Below the pieces are notes generated by a model that saw only the letters and a program-made list of their open reading frames with translations, was not told where the DNA came from and did no database searches. A stretch of DNA of 64,000 nt from Cristatella mucedo (Eukaryota > Bryozoa > Phylactolaemata > Cristatellidae), in NCBI GenBank assembly GCA_009760855.2, contig WPIO01000136.1:597501-661500 (forward strand), written 5' to 3'. This document shows positions 13,627 to 22,904 of this stretch, in pieces. How positions within the stretch are numbered: position 1 is the first letter of the stretch; every line of letters starts with the position of its first letter. Made by a program: the position numbers and the translations under genes.

Positions 13627-13676
13627 CGCAGCGTCAGGCGGCGGCTCAGCGCGGCTGGCCGCCGCCTGACGCTGCG
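13627..13676. repeat. Perfect 19-bp inverted repeat (hairpin)
   Basis: Arms 13627-13645 and 13658-13676 are exact reverse complements with a 12-base loop. GC-rich; within the CpG block. Confidence 0.95.
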
Positions 13677-13959
13677 CCGACTGTCTCCGCTAAACGCAAC
13701 GGCCGCCCGCGCTCGGGAGCTTGCCGTGTTTCTACCGTCGCTGCAGCGTGAGGCCCGGGGTCGGGCGGACGCCCTACGACCACGAGCAATACGTCCGGGG
13801 GCTCGACGTCAGAACGAGGCGCCGCTCGGCGCTCGCGCCGGCTCAGAATGGAACGGGTCCGCGCCTGCCTAAAGCTGCCGCGCACGCCCGTCTCCTCTCC
13901 GGCCCAAGTGCGCAGCATCGACCTCCGCGGGGGGGGCCTGTACGGGACTGGGCGAGATG

Positions 13960-14065
13960 CGGGGCAGAAGCCGTTCTCGACCCAGGCCACGGGTTCGATT
14001 CCTGCCACGGGCGATTTCTTATCGCCCATTGGCAGTGATTGCCGTAGTAAAGGCTCATCTGCCGC
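13960..14065 (+). mobile_element. SINE family B relic inside the CpG-rich block
   Basis: The B-box region (GGCCACGGGTTCGATTCCTG), the body stem (GGGCGATTTCTTATCGCCCA) and GCAGTGATTGCCGTAG match family B in plus orientation. The tail is not recognisable. A mutated tRNA-like head may begin near 13930. Confidence 0.6.
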
Positions 14066-14401
14066 TATATGTAGACGATGCTGTCAAATCAGTTACGCAA
14101 TCTTTTTTCTAGCCGCGTCGAACGCCTGCAGGCGGCGCAGAGGATCGGAGGCTATGCGAGGCGTCAATTTGCCGCCTCTCGGCACTCGCCCGTCTTTCTG
14201 GCGCTGAATCGGCGCCGGGGCTAGGCGCAGCGCCTCGCTGCTGCTGCCGCCGCCGCAGCCTAGCGAGAGAGCGAGAGCGGTGGCGCGGAGCCGGCATTGA
14301 ATGCGCCCGCGCCGCGCCACAATGCTGTGAGCGGCCGCTGCCTAGCGCCTGCCGAGGCCCGTCGATCGGGCCCCGGGCAGCTCTAGGCAGCGACCGACAA
14401 T

Positions 14402-14480
14402 GCCGGCACTTCCGGACGAACGAGACTCGCCAGCCGCTCGTCTCGCCCGCTCGCTCGCTCGCCCGTCCGGAAGTGCCGGC
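14402..14480. repeat. Perfect 17-bp inverted repeat, each arm with an ETS-type motif
   Basis: Arms 14402-14418 (GCCGGCACTTCCGGACG) and 14464-14480 (its exact reverse complement), 45-base spacer containing CGCTCGCTCG repeats. CCGGAAGTG/CACTTCCGG is the consensus for ETS/GABP factors. Confidence 0.93.
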
Positions 14481-15052
14481 GCCGCGCTCGACCGGCGAAG
14501 CGCCTTCGCCTTCGCGCCTTGCAGCTTCTAGCCGCCGCGCGGCCTCGCCGTCCATTGGCGGCCCCGTCAGCGCCGCCGGCGGCTCGCGCAGGCATCTCTG
14601 CCGCGGCGCAGCGCGCGCGCGGGACTGTTTGCCATGCTCTCAGCTTGCGCTGCTCTTCCGCGCGCGTGCTACTCTGCTGCCGACGCTCGCCGGGCGCCGC
14701 AGCGCTTCGTGATGGAGCGACTGCGCAAAGCGCGAGCGGACGGGCGGCGCGTTGCCGCTCCCCCCCCCCCCCACCCACCCCCGTGCCCCGCCGCTTGCAG
14801 AGCTTCGGCGGCCCGGCCGCGCGCGAGCGTATCCTGCCGCCGCCGCCGCCACCGCGCGGCTGACGGCCGGTGCGGCGGTTCGTGGCGGTTGCGTAAGCTT
14901 CGTTTACCTTTGTCTCAGCGGCGTCGGCCGGCAGCCGCGTATCCACCTCACAAAGCTGGCTGCGCTGACTTCGTCGGCTAGCTCGTAAGACCCCCTGCGA
15001 CGGCGGCGGCGGCGGCGGCGAGTGACTGCGGCGGCGACGGCGGCGTAGGTAG

Positions 15053-15208
15053 ATGGCGGAGCCGCGGCCGCAGTGGCAGCGCTGGCCACTAGCGGAGGAA
15101 GGAGGCGGGCGACGTCCAGGGTGTTCGCGGTTCCCAAGTTTATGTTGGCAAGCGCTATTGTTACGGCGCGCAGGGCTGCTTACGCAGGCGAACAAGAGCG
15201 GCTTTTAA
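15053..15208 (+). CDS. Weak candidate: 51-codon ORF starting in an ATGGCGGAG context
   Basis: An ATG in the context TAGATGGCGGAG sits in the middle of the CpG-rich block. It opens a 51-codon frame (Met-Ala-Glu-Pro-Arg-Pro-Gln-Trp...) closed by TAA at 15206. The start context resembles many housekeeping start sites, which often double as a YY1 site. The peptide matches nothing I know. It could be a first coding exon of an unseen gene, an upstream ORF, or chance in GC-rich DNA. Confidence 0.12.
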   Translation: MAEPRPQWQRWPLAEEGGGRRPGCSRFPSLCWQALLLRRAGLLTQANKSGF

Positions 15209-16716
15209 TTAACGGGCTCCGGTTCCCTAGCGCCAATACACGTAACTGGGGCCGCGGATAATTGCGCACGGAAAGTCACCGTACCAAAAGCAACAAGCAA
15301 CAATGCATATGGACAGAAGCGTAGGCCGTTTCTAGCCAAAGTCTCGTCAAAGTGAGGTCCATGCTAGCCCGCGTGCGGCGGCGACATTCCGCTCGGAAGT
15401 GCGCCGCCGCCTCCTCGAATCGCTCGATCGCACGATGCAGATGCAGAGGCGCAGCTGCGACGTAACGACGACGGCGGCGGCGATCGCGGCCGCTCAGCAC
15501 CGTCGACTGCCGATCTCGCCGTCCGGTCGTTGCGACGACTGAAAACGCGCGGCGGCCTCGCTCGCGGTAGCGAAAGAGCGGGCGGCGGTGGCGGGGTGAC
15601 GGCTGTGGGGCTGGCGCACAATAAGCAGCATCTGTATTTGCCTTCGTTAGTCGTACACCTGGCGGCGGTAGTCTGGCGAAACGCCTCCGCGCGACGGCAT
15701 CCGGCGGCAGCAAAGTAGCAAGATCGCTCTGACGTAGCGAGCTCCCTCCGACGCAGCTACGGGGGGCACTCTGACGGACGCTGCTGCAGCTGTTCGGGGG
15801 GGGGCAGCGTGAGGACATCCGGGAGGGGAGGCGAGAGCTCGAACGAAATGAAAGGGACTGCGGCGGCGGCTGCGGCTGCGTCGGCTCGCCTCGAATCGGC
15901 TCGTGCGATTTCGCTGGCGCGAGTGGCGTGCATCGCGCCGCCGCCGCGCTCCGCCGCCGCTGGGAAGCTCCTCGTGCGCCCGAGCGAATTCGATCGACCT
16001 CGAAGCCTGCGGGAGACTGAGAGCGGAAAGTGCGTCACTTCCGGCAAGGTTCTCGCCTCCATCTTCTCGGACCGACGATCGTCCGGGCTGCTGTTGCATG
16101 CGACTCAAGTGCAGATGCTGCAGACTCTCATGCTGCGCTGCCGCAGCATGAGGAGCTCGGAAGCTGAAGAGAAACGCCAGCGCGTCTCGTCCGCCTTAGA
16201 AGGGTTGAAGCTGCGACAGCTGCAAAACGGCGAGCGGCTCCGTCCGAGTCGCTCGACGATTTCGGACAGCGCGCGCCGACGCCGCGAGAGAGAGATTCCT
16301 CTGCTCTGGGACACTCGGCGCTCGCTTCATGTACTCGCACGCCGGGTGTGCGCGAGACGATGTACTCGCTTCGCGAGCTTTCCGGCTCCCGTAAGAGACC
16401 GTTCTCGTCGTCAGCGAGAAACGTTCGCTTTCGCAACGCAACCACGGCCTCGCCGACTCTGTAAGCTGGGTCGAGCTCGCCGAGACAATCGGCTGCGGCG
16501 GCGGCGGCTGAAAGATTTCGAAGCGCCATCGATTAGCGCTTCGCTTCAAATTTGTGTCGGCAGCAGTAGCCTTTATCCAGTTAAGAGACGTCGCGAATTA
16601 ACAAGAAGGCGCCGATGCAGGCTTGCAGATCGCGAGCCCTCAGCTACCTTAATGCTCCAGCCACCTTTATTACTACCGTGACTTCCGCGGCCTATTCAGC
16701 TGGATCTGCCGCAGCG

Positions 16717-16728
16717 ATGAGCCAACCA
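16717..16728 (+). CDS. XPO6: Candidate first coding exon of XPO6 (four codons)
   Basis: ATG AGC CAA CCA is followed at once by a strong donor, GTGAGTGTG, at 16729. The exon ends in phase 0, which is what the acceptor at 35651/35652 needs. The joined start would be Met-Ser-Gln-Pro-Ala-Thr-Gly-Asp-Asp-Asn-Leu-Arg-Ala-Leu. Human XPO6 starts with a similarly short leader before the same Leu-Arg-Ala-Leu block. The ATG has a G at -3 and lies at the 3' edge of a CpG-rich, ETS-motif-containing block, as expected for a housekeeping promoter. Against it: four codons carry no homology signal and the implied intron is 18.9 kb. This is inference from splice signals, phase and context. A competing candidate near 3911 (MATRRK then GTACGC) is weaker because it lies outside CpG-rich DNA. 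Confidence 0.45.
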
Positions 16729-17154
16729 GTGAGTGTGTGCGATTAGCAGATGCCGCTCAAGTTTGATCGCAGGGTCCTGATCAATACTACGCGAGCTCTG
16801 CAGCAGCAGCAGCAGCCGCCGCGATTAGGGAGCGATAGCGGCCCAGGCGTGCAGACCGACATCCACCCTCGCGGGTCGCGCGTGCGGAAATTCGCGAAAC
16901 GGAGCTGCTCACGCAGCGCCAGCGCCAATCGCCCCTGTTCAATCACCAATCGCTATCTCCGGCAGAAATCTGCCCGTCCGCGGAGGCCTCAGATGTGTAT
17001 TTCGAACGGATTCTCACTCTGGCCGGCATGCAATAGCCAATCTCCTGCCTCGGTCTGTATCTACTTGATTTTCATCACTGAATCCAGCCATACGAGTAAA
17101 TTGAAGAGCCAGGCTGTAGGGCAGTGGCTCGCCCAAATTAAGGTCCATAAGTGG

Positions 17155-17222
17155 TTCCTTTGCAGCAAATGTGAAGTGCTTAGAAAAAGATTGAGTTCTG
17201 TGAGTGCGCTACATCAAAAGCA
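17155..17222 (+). mobile_element. L2-A or SINE-A tail fragment
   Basis: The conserved terminal block (TTTGCAGCAAATGTGAAGTG, then TTGAGTTCTGTGAGTGCGC) ends at a short CATCACTATT tail. It abuts the tail of a minus-strand SINE-B. The block is shared by both families, so which of them it came from is uncertain. Confidence 0.55.
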
Positions 17223-17224
17223 CC

Positions 17225-17415
17225 ATCACTATTAAATAAATAAATCCTAGCTGATTAAACAGCCTCGTTTTGTATAGCGACAGAGCCTTTACGGCTATCA
17301 CCACCACCGCTTACAGTGGCGATAAAGAATCGCCCACCGCAGGAATTGAACTCACGACCTCGGGACAGAGATCATGAAAGCAACCACCTTACCTAGTGTG
17401 CCGTCACGGCTCATC
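17225..17415 (-). mobile_element. SINE family B (tRNA-derived), minus copy
   Basis: From left to right it has an AAATAAATAAAT tail, the block AGCTGATTAAACAGCCTCGT, GCCTTTACGGCTATCACCAC, GGCGATAAAGAATCGCCCAC (a stem), GGAATTGAACTCACGACCTC (B box on the minus strand) and a head with ACCTTACCTAGTGTGCCGTC. It matches 23105-23298 closely. Confidence 0.72.
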
Positions 17416-18230
17416 CCACTATTGTTATCATTATTATTATCATTATTATTATTCTTATTCAGAGGCTCGCTCGGAAGCGGACATCAAACGCCCATAAAAC
17501 CATAAAATAGCCTAGCATAAACATCAAGCTTCCTTGAAAATTGCAGGGAAATTAGACAAGACTGCTGGGAGAATCCGATGTACAACCAGACTACTGAGTA
17601 AACGGAACCATGATGATGTGATGAAAAATAATGTGATGATGCATGTGATGAGCTGCGATTACTGAACCTCTAGAATTCGAAAACTAGCCTTTCAGCCATA
17701 TTCGCCGCCAGCTGCAATGGCCTATGGCTCTTTACATTTTCTGCAAGCCACCGTAATAGAAGTCCCTAATCTTAGACATGGCTGTGGATGTGGGTTCCTG
17801 GCTGCGGAGGCGGTCTCCTTAACGAAACTTTCAAATTTGAGGAGCACGCAAACGCCCACGAGCGTGCGGAGTTTGCTCCGCCTTTGACGGACGGCCCCGC
17901 AATGCCGGCGCACCGCCGTCCAAGGAACGAGCGGCTGGGCGACGGAGACCCGCGCACGCACGACGGCGCACGTCTCGACTCGCCGAGAAGTCGACCCGCC
18001 CAAGGGAGCCTCGCAGTCAGCACCCTAAGCGGAGTGCTGCACAGCGCTGGCTCTTGACTGGAGTCCAGGGGCAGCGCCGGTATCCCGATTTCGTCGGCGG
18101 CGTCCGAGCGTGCCCGCGCTGAATCGTCCTTGCGTGCTCCGCGAGCGGTTCGCGACGGGGAGAGATGCCAGACGCGGCAGACGCAGCCGAAATCCGCGCT
18201 CAAACCTTTCGCGAGTCATTCGCAAACTTC

Positions 18231-18266
18231 CTGAAGCTGGGCAACGTCGTCGTTGCCCAGCTTCAG
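18231..18266. repeat. Perfect 16-bp inverted repeat with a 4-base loop
   Basis: Arms 18231-18246 (CTGAAGCTGGGCAACG) and 18251-18266 with loop TCGT. Strong cruciform or RNA hairpin potential. Confidence 0.95.
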
Positions 18267-18354
18267 CCCCGTTCAGCCCAGGGCAGACTCGGCCGAGCTG
18301 GGTGGAGTCCAGCTGTCCGCGTCGCATACCGACAGCCTCCTAGTAATTGTGCGA

Positions 18355-18545
18355 AACGTGCTACAGTTCGCATGTGTGTGTACATCTCGGGCTCCACAAA
18401 GCCGCGCTCGAGTAAGTGGGTGCTACGCTGAAGAGTTTGTGCACGCCACTCACAGCCTAAGTGGCTTTCGGTGTGCATACGGTAGCCAGCGGACTCCCGC
18501 GTCAAGTAACAAAGAGAAAGAGTGAAGCGTAGTGCTACAGACCCG
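18355..18545 (-). mobile_element. L2-B 3'-end fragment
   Basis: Minus orientation. The motif CTCCACAAAGCC, the GGGTGCTACGCTGAAGAG block, the CACTCACAGCCTAAGTGGCT block and CAAGTAACAAAGAGAAAGAG match the left end of 49575-49985. It is embedded in CpG-rich sequence. Confidence 0.65.
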
Positions 18546-19479
18546 GCAATTGTCGCGTCCACGTCCGGGCAGAAAACTAGGCCGGAACACAGAGCTCGTC
18601 ACGTGCTAGTCTCAGCAGACGCGCGACGACGAATACTGGCGAAGCCACGAGCCTTGCATAGCGGCTGGCGACTTGCGGAAGTGCAGCACCAACGCACGCC
18701 GGCCTCCAGACAGTAGGGGAACGTGGGGCGAAGGGGAAGAGCAACCATGCCTAATTATAACGAGTCCATCTCCATAGCGCAGACGTGTCTATTTGACGTC
18801 GCGTTCACCAACGGCCACGACGTGGGCAAACGGCTCCATGGCCTGGCGATCAAATCGACTCGAATGTCACGGCCAACTCCGGAAGCACAACTGACAGTCC
18901 TCTCTACGCGGCTACCGCGTTTATTCCACCTTGGTCATAGATCGTCAAAGAATCGGTTCCCAGGCGTTATAATTTCAGGAAACGCGAATAATTTATGTCA
19001 GTCGCAATATGGTTGATTTGGCACGCTGCCGTTTCAGCCCTGACCCACCCTGAGCCACGGCTACTGGTGACTTGTGGATGCAGCAAGCGCTAAATACATA
19101 AAGGTATAATAAATAAATAAATACGTAAAGCTGACGAGAGCGGACAGCGGCAACAATGAAGATCACCCATACCTCAAGATGAAAAGCTCGTATCCATAGT
19201 GACGAGATATCTAGCTATCTGACAGCAACCGAGATTACGGGCTGCCATCACCAAACATGCAGTACAGCAACATCTCTCGTACGGCGCCCAGAGCATTATT
19301 GAACCGCCAACTGGCACAATTCATAGGGTGCAACTGACGAACCTAGTTCGAAGCTTAAAGCACAACTTTTGCCGGCCTAATGTCTAGAGCTCAACTCACA
19401 ACTATGACTCGACTAGGGCTTCAATGCAGCCTGACCATGATATCACACAACTGGATCCTAGTTATTATGATTTAAGACC

Positions 19480-20640
19480 TACGAATAATATTTTGACACT
19501 CGTCATAGGCTGATCTAGCACGCTGCAATTTTAAATAGCTGAGTCAAAATAACAGTCGAGGAAGTGAGTAGCAATGAAACTAGCAATCCATGATAAGGCT
19601 GTGCTCGGGTCGGCCGCCGGAGATAAGATATCTCGGCGCAACAATTGAAAAAACGGAGTTTACAGTTTAGGACCTGCGGAGTAGCAGCGTCAGTTCCTAA
19701 CGATCTTTGTAGGAAATAGTGGAATATCTTATATGCTTTCCATAGAGGAGCTGAAGGCACGAGATGGCTGAAACTAGTAGTGCAGTCTATCCAGGTGTTA
19801 AGGAGCCAAGCGACTAGCAGTCTGGTGGGTCAGAGTAAGAATGTGGGCCTGGTTCCGTTCATTCACCGGAAGCCATGAAAGCTTTTCAGCAGAGAAAACA
19901 AGAAATATAAATCCCTTGAATTTGTGTTCGAACATTTCAGTTTAATTAATTACCAGCAGTATTCTGTAGCTTTTTCTGTAGCCTCGCCAAGTCTGAGTTA
20001 CAGTTTGTAAGTCAAGAAAAACCCAGAAACCAAGTAATATCTTTACCCAGCCACCATAGTAGGCAGTCCATAATTTTGGAAATGGATGGAACATGATAGC
20101 AACTGCTGTGGAAGCGGTCTTCTCGATTAAACCTTTACTTGTCAAGCCTTTGGTCGAACAGATAGCCTAAATTACGAACACGTTATGAAGCTCTCGCTGG
20201 CTGCAGCACCGCAGCCAATTAGAACAATAAAGTCTCTTTGTCCAGCCGTACGCCAGAGTGTCTTATAAAGGGATTTCAGTTGTGTCGTGTTTAGCTTACT
20301 AAAACTGGCCGAAATAAGGGATTTAACACCTGTTAGACCAGCATTCAGTTTCTCAGTCGCTACAGTGAGTCGAATTATTTAAACGACAAATGCAGCTGGG
20401 TATCTTCGGCATTGAAATGATAGGCTAGGCCGTCAGCCCGTCTCACTTTTCAGGGAGGCTCCGTGGCTCTGTTTAAATAGAAAACACAAAAGGGCAGATA
20501 ATGAACCCTGGTGGAACTCCACAGGTGACAAGTCTGACGAATGAAAGACTCGACCACGGTATACGGCACAGAATGAACCTGGTCAGACAGGAACACTATT
20601 CTAATCATGGCAGAGCATCGTCAGCCAGACCAATCGCTGT
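19480..20640 (-). mobile_element. Old degenerate L2-B-like LINE
   Basis: Minus orientation. Blocks near 19520-19790 (GTGAGTAGCAATGAAAC, AGTTTAGGACCTGCGGAG, GGCACGAGATGGCTGAAACT) line up with the L2-B 3' end. Near 20500-20530 the reverse complement encodes a CGVPPG-like remnant of the RT CGVPQGS motif. Heavily mutated; boundaries approximate. Confidence 0.5.
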
Positions 20641-20654
20641 TCGCCGCCACACTC

Positions 20655-20815
20655 CCACATACCCGGTTCAAGGCGCTCACCTTGAACGACCGAGGTCAAG
20701 GTGCTAGCCTTTAACGACCGAGGTTGCGGGTTCAAGTCCTGCGGCACATGTTAAGCGCCTATTCAGTTCTCCTAGGGCGCTAGATCTGCGGACTATATCG
20801 GATTCTATATTATTA
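20655..20815 (+). mobile_element. SINE family A (tRNA-derived), plus copy
   Basis: This has a tRNA-like promoter with a B-box-like GGGTTCAAGTCC after ACGACCGAGGTTGC, then the short tail AAGCGCCTATTCAGTTCTCC and a CTAGGGCGCT block. The tRNA-like part carries a local duplication (CGACCGAGGT twice, about 39 bp apart). The tail is the same as the L2-A 3' end, suggesting L2-A-driven mobilisation. Confidence 0.65.
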
Positions 20816-20929
20816 TGTTATTAGATAATGGATTATATTTTTTGTTATTTTCGCTACCGTTCAGTTAGCTTCTTGGTGGAGCTTAAATAAGGTGCTCAAA
20901 AAATGGGGCTCTTCTTTCAGAGCAACCGA

Positions 20930-21500
20930 GCATCGGCGAGAGCTGCGCTCGCACGCGAGGGCCTCCTCCTCCTCTCCGGAGTAGGAGGAGGCTACTTGCC
21001 TATCTTACTTGCAGGGACCACCGCAGGTACGCCTGTATGCAGGACACGATGGATGCGAAGGACGCTCGGTGACGATCGGCGAGCGCACCTCTGGCATCCT
21101 GTCGCTGCAGTATCTGTCTCGGGCGGCGGGGGGGCGAGGCCGGGGTGGTGCGGCACTAAGCATGACTGGCTGCATCGCATCCAGAGGCGTTGCATGAGCT
21201 TCAATCCAGTTTCGAGTTGATCAGATTGTGAGAAGGCCAGAGCTTGTCTCGAAGCCTTTCTCCGACATTGGGGATCATGGATGTCCCAGTGCCAGCAGAT
21301 TTTTTTCTTTTAGAGTACGCTCTTTGGAATGCCAAGCAGCCGCGACGAGCAGCGAGGCTAGTCGCTGTCGCTTCGCTTCGCCATGGCAGCGATGGCGAGC
21401 GAAACAGCTTCCGGTGGTTCGCTGCCGGCGCGGCAGTGCGGCGGCGGCCCGATGAGCGAGGCCTTTTCAGTAGCTGCAAGCTGTCCACGACGGCTTCCGG
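20930..21500. other. GC-richer stretch without a recognisable gene
   Basis: GC and CpG rise again here, with CTTCCGG motifs near 21411 and 21494 and (GGC)-like runs near 21123-21137 and 21428-21445. Open frames exist on both strands but are mutual shadows with no recognisable domain. I see no splice-supported exon. Confidence 0.3.
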
Positions 21501-22190
21501 CTGAATTTTCGTCGCCTTCGTGCGCAATTCATTGGACTTTCACTGCCAAAATGCTGGGATTCGGTGATGTCTATTGTTATCTCATCTATGGAATAGAGAA
21601 AATTCCGAAACTTGCAACTTCTCGCATTCATCCGCCGAGTTAGTGTACGTACCTACACATTGGGTGTATTTGGGAGAACGTGTATCGGCTTTCATCTTAC
21701 CAAGCAATCAGAACAGGAAAATATGCTGAAGGGCGTTACTCTGTCGGAACTTCCGCAAACGACCGCTCAAGATTGATGGAAAGGCACCAGGCTGGTGACC
21801 AGCCTTTACCCGGTGAGCCGCCGGCAATGATTGGCTTTAAAAAATGCTGATAGATAAAGGCACCTTCTAAAGAGTCTCTAAACGCATCGCGATGCTAACC
21901 AAAAAGCGGTAGTCGATCTTGTGATCGAGCCGTTCGCTTCTCTCGCCTCTTTGTCAGCAATATGGACAAGATCAGAGAGTTCATCCCTAAAGTAATAGCA
22001 TCCACTCTGGAATTATGTCATTCAATAAAAAACCCGCACGACTTGTTCTCACTCACTTCCGTGCAGCACCTCAATGTCTAAATTCAAGAAGGCCGCCGGT
22101 GACCTCATCCTGAAATTCATCTCCAAGTCTAAGAAGACTACTTGTCATCTAGCCCTATTCACACTCAGTCCTTCATCTACGCAGCGTACA

Positions 22191-22250
22191 TCTGCTGCTG
22201 CCATGCTTTATCTGCTGCTGCCATGCTACATCTGCTGCTGCCATGCTTTA
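22191..22250. repeat. Three tandem copies of a 20-bp unit
   Basis: The unit TCTGCTGCTGCCATGCTTTA is repeated three times; the middle copy ends ACA instead of TTA. Confidence 0.95.
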
Positions 22251-22264
22251 CTGGCATCCTAAAA

Positions 22265-22800
22265 TGCCGTCAGCCTTAGGTCATGTTCCTGCATCTTTCA
22301 AGAAGGCTGCAGTAAGGCCACTGATTAAGAAAGAAGCACTAGACCAAGAGAACTTGAGCAAATTCCATTCTACCGTTCATAACAAAGACACTGGGTTGTG
22401 GAAGACCAACTGAACGCTTACATTGAAACCTCAAACCTAGCAAGTAAGTTCAATTCTGGTAGTTTTAGAGCTAATCGCTCCACGGAGTCAGCATTGCTTT
22501 GGGTGTATTTTGGGTGTACCTTCATTTTGGGCATACCTTCTCAGGATTGCAGACTCAGGTCAAGTCTCTCTGCTTGTTTTGCATGATCTTTGGGCAGCGT
22601 TTGATGCAATTAATCGCCAAGTCCTTCTCGAGCCACTCTCATTTCGCCTTGGAATCATTGGCACTGCACTGCAGTTGTTCAGGTTCTATCTCAGTGGAGA
22701 CTCCAGTGTATTGATGCGAACAGACACAGAGCATCCGAGAAACCACTGAAGTGTGGGGAACCTCAGGGCTCTGATGTGGTTGGTCCACTTTTTTCACAGT
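22265..22800 (+). mobile_element. L2-B LINE fragment, reverse transcriptase N-terminal part
   Basis: The plus strand reads FKKAAVRPLIKKEALDQENL, SFRANRSTESA, then VLHDLWAAFDAINRQVLLEP and LFRFYLSGDSSVL across frame shifts. These correspond to L2-clade RT fingers and palm (usually VLLDLSAAFDTVDH). It is truncated at both ends and faces the minus-strand L2-B element that starts about 100 bp away. Confidence 0.78.
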
Positions 22801-22904
22801 TTATAATCTTCGTGCCAATGAAATCGCCAAGCACAATCACAAGAGAAATCTATTTAATAACCTTAGCTACTAATAATTGCGATTAAATTTTAATACCATG
22901 GATA

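Larger units (their letters stand above)
12280..16760. promoter_or_regulatory. CpG-rich, hairpin-rich block, probable XPO6 promoter region
   Basis: About 4.5 kb is strikingly rich in C, G and CpG compared with its flanks. It contains GGC runs (about 15001-15021), ETS-type motifs (CCGGAAGTG at 13507 and within 14464-14480; CACTTCCGG within 14402-14418 and at 16036) and YY1-like CCATCTT and AGATGGCGG motifs near 16058 and 15051. Many reading frames are open, but they overlap in most frames, are Arg/Ala/Pro-rich and match nothing I recognise, as expected from base composition. The block ends at the proposed first coding exon of XPO6. It reads as a TATA-less housekeeping promoter with unusual secondary-structure potential. 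The start site of transcription cannot be read from sequence. Confidence 0.6.
17780..18720. promoter_or_regulatory. Second CpG-rich segment
   Basis: This segment is again rich in CpG and separated from the main block by about 1 kb of ordinary sequence carrying an L2 tail and a SINE. No convincing coding region is present. It contains a 16-bp perfect hairpin (18231-18266) and overlaps an L2-B 3'-end relic from about 18355. It may be part of the same promoter domain, split by SINE and LINE insertions. Confidence 0.4.

Noticed and set aside
13008-16681. Many long frames on both strands (for example 14383-15195 minus, 15809-16681 plus)
   Set aside because: Overlapping in five or six frames, rich in Arg/Ala/Pro/Ser, no domain, no family. 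This is what stop-poor GC-rich DNA gives.
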